From positions 1-64,000 of the forward strand of contig NZ_LT670819.1 in the NCBI RefSeq assembly GCF_900129855.1: 64,000 nucleotides of DNA. The letters are read 5' to 3'. The stretch comes from Streptomyces sp. 3214.6. Lineage in GTDB: Bacteria; Actinomycetota; Actinomycetes; Streptomycetales; Streptomycetaceae. The position numbers and the translations under genes are program-made. Below the pieces are notes generated by a model. It was not told where the DNA came from, did no database searches, and saw nothing but the letters and a program-made list of their open reading frames with translations. Below, piece by piece: positions 54,005 through 63,408 of the stretch (the stretch's first letter is position 1; every line of letters starts with the position of its first letter).

Positions 54005-55228
54005 ATGACGTTGCCGCCCGCCGAAGTGAGCGAGACGGATGCCGTGACGGCCCCCGGTCCGCTCGACGGTGTGGTCATCGCGGATTTCAGCCGCGTTCTG
54101 GCCGGCCCCTACTGTTCGATGCTGCTCGCCGACCTCGGGGCCACCGTCATCAAGGTCGAGAGTCCGGCCGGTGACGAGACCCGGGCGTACAAGCCACCGA
54201 CGCTCGGCGACGATTCGACCTATTACCTGTCGGTGAACCGCAACAAGCGTTCCATCGTGCTGGACCTGACGAACGCCGCCGACCGGGCCGCCGCACAGCA
54301 GCTGGCACAGCGTGCGGACGTCGTCATCCAGAACTTCAAGCCAGGCGGTGCCGCTCGCTTCGGGCTCGACTACGAGGCCGTATCGAAGACCAATCCCTCG
54401 GTGGTCTATGCGTCGATCAGCGGCTTCGGCACCGAGCCTGCGGCAGCCGGGCTCCTCGGCTACGACCTGCTCATCCAGGCACTGTCCGGAATGATGGACG
54501 TCACCGGCACACCTGATGCCCCGCCCCTGCGGGCGGGCCTGTCGATGTTCGACGTCATCACCGGTCTGCACAGTGCGATCGGCATCCTCGCCGCCCTTCA
54601 TCACCGCGAACGCGCCGGTGAGGGACAGCACGTCGAGATGAGTCTGCTGATGTCGGCCCTGTCCGGCATGGTCAACCTGACCGGCGCCTACGTCATGACC
54701 GGCGCCGTTCCGCGCCGGATGGGCAACGAACACCCCAGCCTCTATCCGTACGCGCCCTTCGACACGCGGCAGGGACAGCTGATCCTGGCGATCGGCAATG
54801 ACCACCAGTTCCGGCGCCTGTGCCGGGCCGTCGGACTGCCGGACCTCGCCGACGATCCCCGGTTCGCCACGGCCCCGGCACGAAGCGCTCACCGCGACGC
54901 CTTGAGGCCACTCCTCACCCGCGCGCTGCTGCAGCGGACCGCCGACGAGTGGTTCGAGGTCCTGGCCAGGGACTCGATACCGGCCGCGCCCATCCAGGAC
55001 GTGGCCGGCGGCCTGGCCACAGCGACCCGGCTCGGTCTGCAGCCCACAGTGCGCAGCGGTACCGGCGACGAGGCTCTCCCCGGCATCCGCAATCCCATCA
55101 CCTTCTCGGCGACACCCGCGTCGTACCGATACCGGCCCCCTGGCATCGGCGAACACAGCGAGGAGATCCTCGCCTGGCTCCGAGCAGGCACCGACGACCC
55201 TCACCTGACGGAGAGCGATCAGCAATGA
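54005..55228 (+). CDS. CaiB/BaiF CoA-transferase (class III)
   Basis: I use the ATG at 54005 with GAGGGAG upstream. The 407-residue protein has the family start GPLDGVVIADFSRVLAGPYCSMLLADLGATVIKVE and the SVNRNKRSIVLDL segment. The catalytic Asp region is in QRADVVIQNFKPG. The enzyme moves CoA onto a carboxylic acid, activating it for the dehydrogenase that follows. The stop overlaps the next start (ATGA, 55225-55228), so the operon is caiB-type, acyl-CoA dehydrogenase, thiolase. Confidence 0.93.
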   Translation: MTLPPAEVSETDAVTAPGPLDGVVIADFSRVLAGPYCSMLLADLGATVIKVESPAGDETRAYKPPTLGDDSTYYLSVNRNKRSIVLDLTNAADRAAAQQLAQRADVVIQNFKPGGAARFGLDYEAVSKTNPSVVYASISGFGTEPAAAGLLGYDLLIQALSGMMDVTGTPDAPPLRAGLSMFDVITGLHSAIGILAALHHRERAGEGQHVEMSLLMSALSGMVNLTGAYVMTGAVPRRMGNEHPSLYPYAPFDTRQGQLILAIGNDHQFRRLCRAVGLPDLADDPRFATAPARSAHRDALRPLLTRALLQRTADEWFEVLARDSIPAAPIQDVAGGLATATRLGLQPTVRSGTGDEALPGIRNPITFSATPASYRYRPPGIGEHSEEILAWLRAGTDDPHLTESDQQ

Positions 55229-56418
55229 CTCGTATCCCCCACGACGTCGACACGGACTACTACGCGCTGGCGGACTTCCTGTCCGAGGAAGATCGTGACC
55301 TCGTCGAGCGGGTCCGGTCGTTCGTACGGTCCGACCTCGCGCCGGTCATCAACGACTACTGGGAGCAGGCGCAATTCCCGCACGCCCTGCTTCCCGCGTT
55401 CGTGAAGACGGGCGTGGTCGGTACGACGGTGCGCGGCTACGGAGCACCCGGCCTCAACCGGTTCCAGGCGGGGCTGGTGGCGATGGAGCTCTCCCGCGGC
55501 GACGGGAGCTTCAACACCGTCAACGCCGTGCAGTCCGGGCTGGTCATGGGCACGATCGACCGCTTCGGCGACGACGAGCAGAAAGCCCGGTGGCTTCCTG
55601 CGCTCGCCCGGATGGAGAAGCTCGGCGCTTTCGGGCTCACCGAGCCCCTGCACGGCTCGGACTCGGTGCGTCTGGAGACCACCGCGCGCCGCAGCGGTGA
55701 CGGCTACCTGCTGTCCGGCGCGAAGCGCTGGATCGGCATGGGAGACATCGCGGACGTCGTGATCATCTGGGCGCGCGACGAATCCGACGGGAAGGTCCGG
55801 GGCTTCGTCGTCGAGGAGACGGACGGGCGCTACCCGGACGGCTTCGAGGCGGCCCCGATCCTTGGAAAGATCGGCAAGCGCGCCATCCCTCAGGCCGACA
55901 TCACGCTGGACGACGTCTTCGTCCCCGCCGGCGACCGCCTCGCCCACGCCAACTCGTTCCGTGACGTCTCCGCCGTCCTGAGCGCGACACGCAGCACGGT
56001 GGCCTGGGAAGCCCTGGGGCATGCCACCGCCGCCTACGAGATCGCGGCGCGCTATGCGCAGACCCGGGAGCAGTTCGGCAGACCCATCGCCAGTTTCCAG
56101 CTCGTCCAGCACAAACTCGCCAAGATGCTGGCCGAGCTCACGTCGATGCAGCTCATGTGCTTCCGCTCGGCCACCCTGCAGGACGACGGCCGGTTCAGTA
56201 ACGCACAGGCGTCCCTGCTGAAGATGCACGTCTGCGACAAGGCACGCGACCTGTGCCGGGAAGCGCGCGACATGCTCGGCGGGAACGGTCTGCTTCTGGA
56301 GAACGATGTCGCACGCCACCTCACCGACATGGAGGTCGTGCACACCTACGAGGGGACGGACTCCATCCAGTCGCTCATCGTCGGCCGTGACATCACCGGC
56401 ATAGCCGCATTCGCCTGA
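55225..56418 (+). CDS. acyl-CoA dehydrogenase (glutaryl-CoA dehydrogenase-like)
   Basis: This 397-residue flavoprotein shows LEKLGAFGLTEP-type (EKLGAFGLTEP) and SGAKRWIGMGDIAD signatures, REQFGRPIASFQLVQHKLA and a C-terminal YEGTDSIQSLIVGRDITG. The Glu of YEGT is the usual catalytic base of glutaryl-CoA-type enzymes. It oxidises an acyl-CoA to the enoyl-CoA. It is translationally coupled to the CoA-transferase, which would supply its substrate. Confidence 0.93.
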   Translation: MTRIPHDVDTDYYALADFLSEEDRDLVERVRSFVRSDLAPVINDYWEQAQFPHALLPAFVKTGVVGTTVRGYGAPGLNRFQAGLVAMELSRGDGSFNTVNAVQSGLVMGTIDRFGDDEQKARWLPALARMEKLGAFGLTEPLHGSDSVRLETTARRSGDGYLLSGAKRWIGMGDIADVVIIWARDESDGKVRGFVVEETDGRYPDGFEAAPILGKIGKRAIPQADITLDDVFVPAGDRLAHANSFRDVSAVLSATRSTVAWEALGHATAAYEIAARYAQTREQFGRPIASFQLVQHKLAKMLAELTSMQLMCFRSATLQDDGRFSNAQASLLKMHVCDKARDLCREARDMLGGNGLLLENDVARHLTDMEVVHTYEGTDSIQSLIVGRDITGIAAFA

Positions 56419-56438
56419 ATCCCGCACGAGGACCAGCC

Positions 56439-57623
56439 ATGACAGTCGAAAGCTATATCTACGACGGCCTGCGCACACCGTTCGGCCGGTACGGCAGGGC
56501 TCTGGCCCACATCCGTCCCGACGACCTCGCGGCCGATGTGATCTCAAGCCTCCTGGCCCGCCATCCCGGCCTGGACCCCGCCCGCGTCGACGACGTCGTC
56601 CTGGGCGACGCGAACGGTGCCGGCGAGGACAACCGCAACGTCGCCCGCATGAGCGCGCTCCTGGCCGGCCTGCCGACGTCCGTCCCCGGGGCCACCGTCA
56701 ACCGGCTGTGCGGTTCCGGCCTGGAGGCCATCGTCCAGGCGAGCCGGGCCATCGAGGCCGGTGACGCCGACATCGTGATCGCGGGCGGTGTCGAATCCAT
56801 GAGCCGCGCCCCCTGGATCCTGCCCAAACCTGACCGCGGGTTCCCGCCGGACAACCAGACCCTGTACTCAAGCACCCTCGGCTGGCGCATGACCAACCCG
56901 AAGCTGCCGCCCCAGTGGACGGTCTCCAACGGGGTGACCGCCGAAATCCTCGCCGACAGATTCGCCATCAGCCGCGAGGAACAGGACGCCTTCGCACTCC
57001 GCAGCCACCGCCTCGCCGCAGCGGCCGACAGTGCCGGCGCGTTCACGGACGAACTCATGACACCGGCCGGCTCCGAACTCGTCCGCGACGAGGGGATACG
57101 GGCCGACACCGATCTGGAGAAGCTTGCGGCCCTGCCGCCCGCCTTCCGCTCCGAGGGGACGGTGACGGCCGGAAACTCCTCTCCACTCAACGACGGTGCC
57201 GCCGCCCTGCTCATCGCGAACTCCGCGGCAGCGTCAGCCGGAATCGACGGGGAGCCGCTCGCCCGGATCGTCTCGCGCGCCGTCGTCGGCAACGATCCGG
57301 ACATCTTCGGGATCGCGCCCGTCGAAGCCGCCAACAAGGCGCTGGCGCGGGCCGGCCTGCGGTGGCAGGACGTCGACCTGGTCGAACTCAACGAAGCCTT
57401 CGCCGCCCAGTCGCTCGCGTGCCTGAAGTCGTGGCCGGAGCTCGACCCTCAGCGGGTGAACATCCACGGTGGCGCCATCGCCATCGGCCACCCGCTCGGC
57501 GCCTCCGGAGCACGGATCACCCTTCACCTGGCACGCGAACTGCGCCGACGCGGCGGCGGGGTCGGACTCGCCGCCCTCTGCATCGGTACCGGACAGGGAA
57601 TCGCGATGGTGATCCAAGCATGA
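56439..57623 (+). CDS. thiolase (acetyl-CoA acyltransferase)
   Basis: This 394-residue thiolase has all catalytic residues: Cys91 in [10 protein letters not shown], the His of [11 protein letters not shown] and the Cys of LCIGTGQG. It is most like degradative thiolases of the 3-oxoadipyl-CoA/acetyl-CoA type (AVESM-like [10 protein letters not shown]). It cleaves a 3-oxoacyl-CoA, completing a beta-oxidation-like route with the two genes upstream. An enoyl-CoA hydratase is not in the window; SDR genes nearby could supply the dehydrogenase step. Confidence 0.93.
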   Translation: MTVESYIYDGLRTPFGRYGRALAHIRPDDLAADVISSLLARHPGLDPARVDDVVLGDANGAGEDNRNVARMSALLAGLPTSVPGATVNRLCGSGLEAIVQASRAIEAGDADIVIAGGVESMSRAPWILPKPDRGFPPDNQTLYSSTLGWRMTNPKLPPQWTVSNGVTAEILADRFAISREEQDAFALRSHRLAAAADSAGAFTDELMTPAGSELVRDEGIRADTDLEKLAALPPAFRSEGTVTAGNSSPLNDGAAALLIANSAAASAGIDGEPLARIVSRAVVGNDPDIFGIAPVEAANKALARAGLRWQDVDLVELNEAFAAQSLACLKSWPELDPQRVNIHGGAIAIGHPLGASGARITLHLARELRRRGGGVGLAALCIGTGQGIAMVIQA

Positions 57624-57682
57624 TCACCCGCGAGCGGACACCGCGGCCCCGCAGCCCGGCATCCGTCGGCCCGCTTGAGCCG

Positions 57683-58078
57683 TCAGGCGGCGAACCAGTC
57701 GCGGGCCACGTCCCGGGCCTGCTGACTGGGGAACGCGAGGAGCGGGAGCTCGTCCTCGGCCTGCGCGTGCTCGTGACCCCAGCGATCCAACGCGACGATG
57801 ATCACTTCCAGCTGGCGGCCGCGCTCAGTGAGTTCGTACGAGAAACGCGATTGATGGGCGCTGTATCGACGGCGCTCCAAAATCCCCGCCTCGACGAGGC
57901 TTCGCAGCCGGTTCGTCAGGACGGCGGGGGCGATGGGCAGGCTTTTCTGGAACTCGTCGAAGCGATGCTTCCCGCGCAGTACATCACGGACGATCAGCCA
58001 GCTCCATTCATCGCCGATCGCCTGCAATGCGTGCGCGATGTTGCATGGCAGACCCTCGATGCTGCTCTTTCTCCGCAC
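57683..58078 (-). CDS. HxlR-family regulator
   Basis: This 131-residue winged-helix protein starts at a GTG with GAGGAG upstream. Family marks are the single Cys (GLPCNIAHALQAIGDEWSWLIVRDVL), the FDEFQKSL recognition region, LTNRLRSLVEAGILERR and YELTERGRQL. HxlR proteins sense electrophiles or redox state through that Cys. It is divergent from the hydrolase at 58321, and the site at 58225-58243 lies between them. Confidence 0.93.
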   Translation of the reverse strand: MRRKSSIEGLPCNIAHALQAIGDEWSWLIVRDVLRGKHRFDEFQKSLPIAPAVLTNRLRSLVEAGILERRRYSAHQSRFSYELTERGRQLEVIIVALDRWGHEHAQAEDELPLLAFPSQQARDVARDWFAA

Positions 58079-58224
58079 AGCTCACGCTCCTCGCACCATC
58101 CCGATCGACCGAGCGCTCCGCGCTCTGCCGGAGTCTCCAGCCGGTCCGCCTGACACGAACGGATGTCCCGGCCTGTCCACCGTTGACGGCCGATTGCCGA
58201 CTAACTACCGTACCCGAAGTCACT

Positions 58225-58243
58225 AACTATCGAAAACGTAGTT
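58225..58243. promoter_or_regulatory. HxlR-type operator
   Basis: AACTA-TCGAAAACG-TAGTT is an inverted repeat with five-base arms, 78 bp before the hydrolase ATG and next to the regulator gene. A close copy lies at 41491-41513. Confidence 0.65.
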
Positions 58244-58320
58244 ATGATGAGGTCGCCGCGTCCGGAGTGCCACCCCCATCCCGGACGACACCCCTGAAGA
58301 CTGCTTGGAAAGGCCCGGAT

Positions 58321-59187
58321 ATGACTGCCTCACTGCACACCGCAGAAAACCAGCACGTCGAGGTCGATGGCGTGCAGCTCGCCTACCGCGAGATCGGGAC
58401 CGACACGGGTGTCCCCCTCGTGATGGTGAGCCGCTTCCGCGCCAGCATCGACGACTGGGACCCGGCGGTGGTCGACCGCCTCGCCACCGACCGGCGCGTC
58501 ATCGTGTTCGACAACACGGGCATCGGCTTCAGCGAAGGAGACGTCCAGCCCACGGTCCGCAAGATGGCTGAGGTCGCCATCAGCTTCGTCGAGGCGCTTG
58601 GCCTGACCGAGGTCGACCTGCTCGGGTTCTCCCTGGGTGGATTCGTCACCCAGCGGTTCACGCTGACCCGGCCCGACCTGGTTCGCAGCGTCGTCCTGGT
58701 CGGCACCGGCGGCGGTGGCGGCGAGGGAGCCGTTGCGCCGGACCGCGAGAAGCTCATGTCGCTGATGGCCCGCCCCGAGCCCTCGGTCGAAGCGCTCCAG
58801 GCCCTGTTCTTCTCCTCGGACGCCGCCGGCCACGAAGCCGCCCAGACCTACTGGGACAACATCTACAGCTCCCGGCGTCGGCCGGAGTCCGATGTGTCGC
58901 TGGATGCCGCCAAGGTCCAGCTGGGAGCCCTGGGTGCATTCGCCGCCGGAGACGACTCGACACTTCCCGAGGCGGACCGGATCCAGCAGCCGGTCCTCAT
59001 CGTCAACGGTGACAACGACATCATGGTGCCGACGCCGAACTCGTTCCTCCTCTCCCAGAAGATCCCCAACGCGCAGCTGATCGTCTACCCCAACTCCGGG
59101 CACGGCTCCCTCTTCCAGTACCCCGAGGCGTTCACCCGTGACGTGCTCGGGTTCCTGCGAGCGCAGGAGAACGACGGCCTGCGCTGA
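58321..59187 (+). CDS. alpha/beta hydrolase
   Basis: I use the ATG at 58321 with GGAAAGG upstream. The 288-residue protein has the nucleophile elbow GFSLGG (Ser104), an early VFDNTGIGFS loop, the acid region VNGDNDIMVP and the base His in PNSGHGSL, so the triad is complete. Short-chain ester or C-C bond hydrolysis is likely. It lies under the HxlR-type operator and is followed, 204 bp on, by an SDR gene on the same strand. Confidence 0.92.
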   Translation: MTASLHTAENQHVEVDGVQLAYREIGTDTGVPLVMVSRFRASIDDWDPAVVDRLATDRRVIVFDNTGIGFSEGDVQPTVRKMAEVAISFVEALGLTEVDLLGFSLGGFVTQRFTLTRPDLVRSVVLVGTGGGGGEGAVAPDREKLMSLMARPEPSVEALQALFFSSDAAGHEAAQTYWDNIYSSRRRPESDVSLDAAKVQLGALGAFAAGDDSTLPEADRIQQPVLIVNGDNDIMVPTPNSFLLSQKIPNAQLIVYPNSGHGSLFQYPEAFTRDVLGFLRAQENDGLR

Positions 59188-59391
59188 CCGTCCGGAGCGG
59201 CGCGCACACGGATACGCGCCCCTTCAAAACCCCACTCATCCCCCCACCCCTCGGCGCCGCGGATTGAGACCGGTGGCAACACCACACCAGCGGCGAGCAG
59301 CGGTGACCGAATGGTCATCGTCGCCGACGACCGCTTCAGCACCCCGGTGCCGCTTGAGTGTCCAACGGAGGACACGAAAGGAAGTCAGACA

Positions 59392-60111
59392 GTGACCACT
59401 TCAGTTCGCGGTGCGACCGCGTTCATCACGGGAGCCAATGGAGGCCTCGGGCAGCACTGGGTCCGCGAAACCCTCGCTCGCGGGGCGCGCCGTGTCTACG
59501 CCTCCGACATCACGATCGGCGAGTGGGACGACGAGCGCGTCGTTCCCCTCGTGGTCGACGTCACGAAGCCTGAGACGATCGACGCCGCCGCCGAGGCGGC
59601 GACCGATGTCACCCTGTTGATCAACAACGCGGGGATCGGCTCGCCCTATCCCATGACCGAGGTCAGCGCCGAGAACCTCCGCCGGGTGTTCGACATCGAC
59701 TTCTTCGGGCCGGTCGCCGTGACCCAGCGGTTCGCCCCGATCCTCAAGAAGAACGGCGGCGGCGCGGTCATCACCGTGGTGTCGGTCCTGAGCTGGGTCG
59801 CGCTGTCCGCCGGATACAGCGCGGCGAAGGCGGCTCTCTACTCGGCGAACAACTCCTTCCGCCTCGAACTGGCCGGGCAGGGCACCCACGTCCTCTCACT
59901 TCAGATGGCGCACACGGACACCCCGATGACGGCGGCCCTCGACGTGCCCAACAAGAACGACCCGGCCGAGATGATCACCCTTGCCCTGGATGGCTTCGAG
60001 GCCGGCGAGCAAGAAGTCCTTGCCGACGAGCTGACCAGGCAGGTCAAGGCCGCGCTCGCCCTGCCGGTACGCGAGATGTATGCCCTGTTGGAGGCCGCAG
60101 CCCCTCGTTAG
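59392..60111 (+). CDS. SDR-family oxidoreductase
   Basis: I use the GTG at 59392 with AAAGGAAG upstream; a longer frame starts at 59311. The 239-residue protein has ITGANGGLGQHW, LLINNAGIGSPYPM, VVSVLSW as the Ser strand and YSAAKAAL. It is clearly paralogous to the partial SDR at 63409 (shared pattern GG-x-x-x-x-VxSVLSW, YSA-x-KAA, VLADxxTR), so one arose by duplication or both were imported. Substrate unknown. A terminator hairpin follows. Confidence 0.92.
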   Translation: MTTSVRGATAFITGANGGLGQHWVRETLARGARRVYASDITIGEWDDERVVPLVVDVTKPETIDAAAEAATDVTLLINNAGIGSPYPMTEVSAENLRRVFDIDFFGPVAVTQRFAPILKKNGGGAVITVVSVLSWVALSAGYSAAKAALYSANNSFRLELAGQGTHVLSLQMAHTDTPMTAALDVPNKNDPAEMITLALDGFEAGEQEVLADELTRQVKAALALPVREMYALLEAAAPR

Positions 60112-60143
60112 CCCCCTGGGCGATCGCGGCGAAATCCGGGAAG

Positions 60144-60197
60144 GCAGGCCTCCAGGCGGACGTGGGCACATCACCACGCCAGTGCCCGGAGGCCTGC
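60144..60197. terminator. terminator hairpin between convergent genes
   Basis: GCAGGCCTCC pairs with GGAGGCCTGC (10 bp), with an inner GGGCAC/GTGCCC stem, one-sided 10-base bulge and 12-base loop. It lies 32 bp past the SDR stop. Confidence 0.75.
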
Positions 60198-60467
60198 GCC
60201 CTTTGCGCCCCGGCACGACCCCCGGGCCGCCGCCGTGTTCCAAGCGCCGAGCTCAAGGATGCCGGGCAGGAAGCCAGGACTTGGCTGGGCAGGCCGGTCC
60301 CTGGCGTGCAGAGACAGGCACAACTCCAGGCGGGCAGGCTGATCTTGGTCAGCATCCCTCGACCAGAACCTTCATCTCTTCCTGCCCGCGGCCCGGACAC
60401 CCAGGCCCCGTACTCAGCGCGGTTGGCCAAGACACACTTCGTATCGCGCACCCTCCCGCGGCTTTGC

Positions 60468-61445
60468 TCAGGCGCCTGCTGCTTGGCGAATGCGCGGATT
60501 GCGCTGAAGGGACCAGCGGACGGACTTCGGCGGGCGTCCGAGGAGGGTTTCCAGCTGGCCGGTGACAGCCGCGTAGCGTCCGCCGGCGACCAGACGGGTC
60601 AGGGTTTTCAGGTGTTCCGCCACGTGCGGATCTCGCGCTCCGAGGACCTGGTCGATGTATGTGCCGTTCCAGGCTTCCAGGTCGTGGGGGACGTACGAGA
60701 CGGGGCGCCCCAGCGCGGCACCGTAGTCTTCTGCGAACCCGTGCATGTCCTTCGCTTCCGGTCCGGTGAGCGCATAGGACTTCGAGATGTGCTCCGCCGG
60801 GTCCGTCAGGATCTTCGCGCACAGCTCCGCGACGTCGTGGCCGGCGATGGGCGCGAGTCTTTGTGTGCCGAAGGGCAGATGCAGCTCGCCTTCGCTCAAC
60901 GGTTTGAGTGCGAGCCAGGACAGAATGGGGTTTTCAACGAATATGGTTGCCCGTATGTTCACGGTGGGGAGGCCGGACCAGTTCAGAACTTGCTCCGACA
61001 CCCAGTGGGCACGCTGCTGTGGGGACCAGTCTGCGGCAAATCCACCAAGCCAGGAGAGCCGTTCCTCGCGCGGCTCGGTCATCTTGTCGAACGTCATGAA
61101 GGACTGCTCGAATTCGGAGATGTTCACAAAGACCTCGATGTCGCCCTGCGAGCGCGCGGCGGCGGCCATCAGAGCCACTGCGTCGCTGTAGTAGGGCGAC
61201 AGACTCATGCTGAAGTAGACGCGCCTGCAGCCGTCCAAGGCGGCTGCAACGTCGGCGATGTTGAGCAGGTCGCCGACGAACACCTCGGCCCCGGAACGGC
61301 GAAGTGAGTCCGCCCGCTGGTCGTCGCTCCTCACGAAGGCGCGGACCGGATAGCCGTTCTCGGTCAGCATGTTGATGATCACTCTGCTCACGGATCCGAC
61401 TTCGCCGCCGGCACCGGTGATCAGAACGGGATCGTGTTGTGGCAT
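60468..61445 (-). CDS. NmrA-like NAD(P)-binding protein
   Basis: I use the ATG at 61445. The 325-residue protein has the extended-SDR/NmrA motif LITGAGGEVGSVSR, VRAFVRSDDQRADSL, then GDLLN-type DNIADVAAALDG and RVYFSMSLSP. NmrA-like proteins are quinone or NAD(P)H-linked reductases or redox sensors. It is the last of a minus-strand group that includes the broken hydrolase and the epoxide-hydrolase-like gene. Confidence 0.88.
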   Translation of the reverse strand: MPQHDPVLITGAGGEVGSVSRVIINMLTENGYPVRAFVRSDDQRADSLRRSGAEVFVGDLLNIADVAAALDGCRRVYFSMSLSPYYSDAVALMAAAARSQGDIEVFVNISEFEQSFMTFDKMTEPREERLSWLGGFAADWSPQQRAHWVSEQVLNWSGLPTVNIRATIFVENPILSWLALKPLSEGELHLPFGTQRLAPIAGHDVAELCAKILTDPAEHISKSYALTGPEAKDMHGFAEDYGAALGRPVSYVPHDLEAWNGTYIDQVLGARDPHVAEHLKTLTRLVAGGRYAAVTGQLETLLGRPPKSVRWSLQRNPRIRQAAGA

Positions 61446-61479
61446 TGGATGCCCCTTCAATCGCTGAAGAAGTGTTGGC

Positions 61480-62184
61480 TCAGCTGTCCAGAAAACTGAC
61501 GATGTGGCCGGCAACCGTCCGAGGTTGTTCCAGGTGCAGAAAGTGCCCTGCACCTGGCACGACGATGCGTCTGTAGCCGTTGACGAACAGTGCGTCCAAG
61601 CCGTCATGCGACTGCTCGGAACCACTGCGGCCGTCGGCTCCTTGGAGGCGGAGAAACGGCATATGAAGGGCACCGTTCGGCCGGAAAGCCGAGCTGTGAG
61701 CTTCGCGCCGACCGACCCTCTCCTGTGGCACGGAACGCTGCTGCGCCATGCCGACGACCTTGCGGACACGCGTCGCATCAAGGCCGGCCGCCGCGTACGC
61801 CGCCCCTGCGCCCCAACCATGACCCACAAGATCTGCCTGCTCGCGCCCGAGAGCCTCGACGAGGGCCAGCACGTCCTGTCCCGTCACCCAGGCCCGATAG
61901 GAGCCGCCAAGCCCCGCGCCACCGGACCAGTACCCGCGTAGCGCTGGCGCGACCGCCCAGTAGCCCTCCTGGGCAAGGCAGTTGAGGAGCTCACGCCAGC
62001 TGCCGGCGTGATCGGGAAAGCCATGCAGGCACAGCACCAGAGGGCCGGCCCCGGCCTCGACGATCGGAAAGTCGAGGCCGTTGGCATGAACCGTCCGGCT
62101 GTAAAGGCGGCTTGCAGAGGAGCTGGTGTTCAAAGGGTTCGCCCTCGGCTCGCCGGGAGCCCCCGGCCGCGATTGCCGTCCCAT
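61480..62184 (-). pseudogene. degenerate alpha/beta hydrolase lacking nucleophile and lid
   Basis: The frame is open over 234 codons. The N-terminal half has HGFPDHAGSW and, at the nucleophile elbow, GHGWGAGAAY where the related gene at 62387 has GHDWGAPVAW, so the catalytic Asp is Gly. After VRKVVGM the lid domain of about 60-100 residues is missing, and the frame jumps to a C-terminal VPGAGHFLHLEQP segment. It is probably inactive, a decayed paralogue of its neighbour, or a repurposed fold. Confidence 0.65.
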
Positions 62185-62386
62185 CCGTGTCACAGGTCCA
62201 ACCTCCGTACACCGGGACAGTACCCAGCGTTGGCAGCCGGCCTTGTCACCGTCGGTCGGCAGAGGCCGGCCGCGGGCATCCCCGGTATCCGTCCAGCCAT
62301 CTTTTTGGCGACGCACACGTGCGGCGGCTGGTGCATCCGGCACGGGCGGGGCTGTTGCCGAGGGGCGGGCAGGTTCGTACACCGCG

Positions 62387-63382
62387 TCACTGAGCGGCAG
62401 CGCGGTCAACGTGAGAGAGGAAGTCGAGCAGTGCGGTGTTGACCTCGTCGGGTCGCTCCTGCTGGGTCCAGTGCCCGCAGCCCTTCAGTACCACCTGGGC
62501 ATGCAGGCGGGGAGCGATGGTACCCAGGGAGGTGCGCAACCCCTTCGCGCCGCCGAGGGACGTGACCATGTCGCGGTCGCCCACCACGTACAGCGCAGGA
62601 ACGTCGATACCGCGGCCGCGGAAGGGCGCGAGGAGTTCATGGTTGCGCTCAATGTTGCGGTACCAGTTGAAGGCGCCGGTGAAGGCCCGCTCGCCGTGGA
62701 GGGCGAAGTCGTCGGCGTAGGCCTGGATGTCCGCCTCCATCAGCCAGTCCGGCAGGGCCGGCGGCTCGGGCATCGTGTCCAGGAGGGTCCTGCCGTCGGG
62801 AATGACCCACGGGCGGGGCTGCCGGTTGAGCGGGTTGTTGCCGGAAGCGCCGAACAGGATGCGTCGGAAGGACGCCGGGATGTCCTTGGCCAGCTCTGTG
62901 TCGGCGACTCCGGGTTCCTGGAAGTAGATCTGGTAGAACCCCTCGCCGTACTGGGTGCGGGTGATCGAGGGTGGGACCAGACCGGTGGGCAGGATCGGCG
63001 GGACGCTGAGTCCGGCCACCGCCCGGACCACGTCCGGACGCAGCATCGCCGTGGTCCATGCCACGGGTGCGCCCCAGTCGTGGCCCACAAGAATCGCCTG
63101 CTCCTCCCCCAGCTCCTTGATCAGAGCGATCACGTCGCCCACCAGGTGGAGCATCGTGTAGGACGTGACGTCCGACGGCTGCTCACTGCGGGCGTAGCCG
63201 CGCTGGTCCGGTGCCACGACGCGGTAGCCGGCCTCAGCCAGGGGCGCGAACTGGTGGCGCCAGGAGTACCAGCTCTCCGGCCAGCCGTGCAGCAGAACGA
63301 CCAGCGGGCCCTCGCCCTGTTCGGCGATGTGCAGCCGGACTCCGTTCACGACGACGTCCCGGTGGGTGGTCGTGTCTTCCAT
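62387..63382 (-). CDS. epoxide-hydrolase-like alpha/beta hydrolase
   Basis: This 331-residue protein has GAGGAGG upstream. Motifs are HGWPES (32-37, oxyanion hole), the nucleophile elbow GHDWG with Asp102, the cap with the tyrosines used to open epoxides (YQIYFQEPG), the acid region VVGDRDMVTS and the base in KGCGHWTQQERP. Full triad and cap make it a likely epoxide or dehalogenase-like hydrolase. The decayed relative lies directly downstream. Confidence 0.92.
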   Translation of the reverse strand: MEDTTTHRDVVVNGVRLHIAEQGEGPLVVLLHGWPESWYSWRHQFAPLAEAGYRVVAPDQRGYARSEQPSDVTSYTMLHLVGDVIALIKELGEEQAILVGHDWGAPVAWTTAMLRPDVVRAVAGLSVPPILPTGLVPPSITRTQYGEGFYQIYFQEPGVADTELAKDIPASFRRILFGASGNNPLNRQPRPWVIPDGRTLLDTMPEPPALPDWLMEADIQAYADDFALHGERAFTGAFNWYRNIERNHELLAPFRGRGIDVPALYVVGDRDMVTSLGGAKGLRTSLGTIAPRLHAQVVLKGCGHWTQQERPDEVNTALLDFLSHVDRAAAQ

Positions 63383-63408
63383 GCGAGCCTCCTCAACCGT
63401 TCCGTGAG

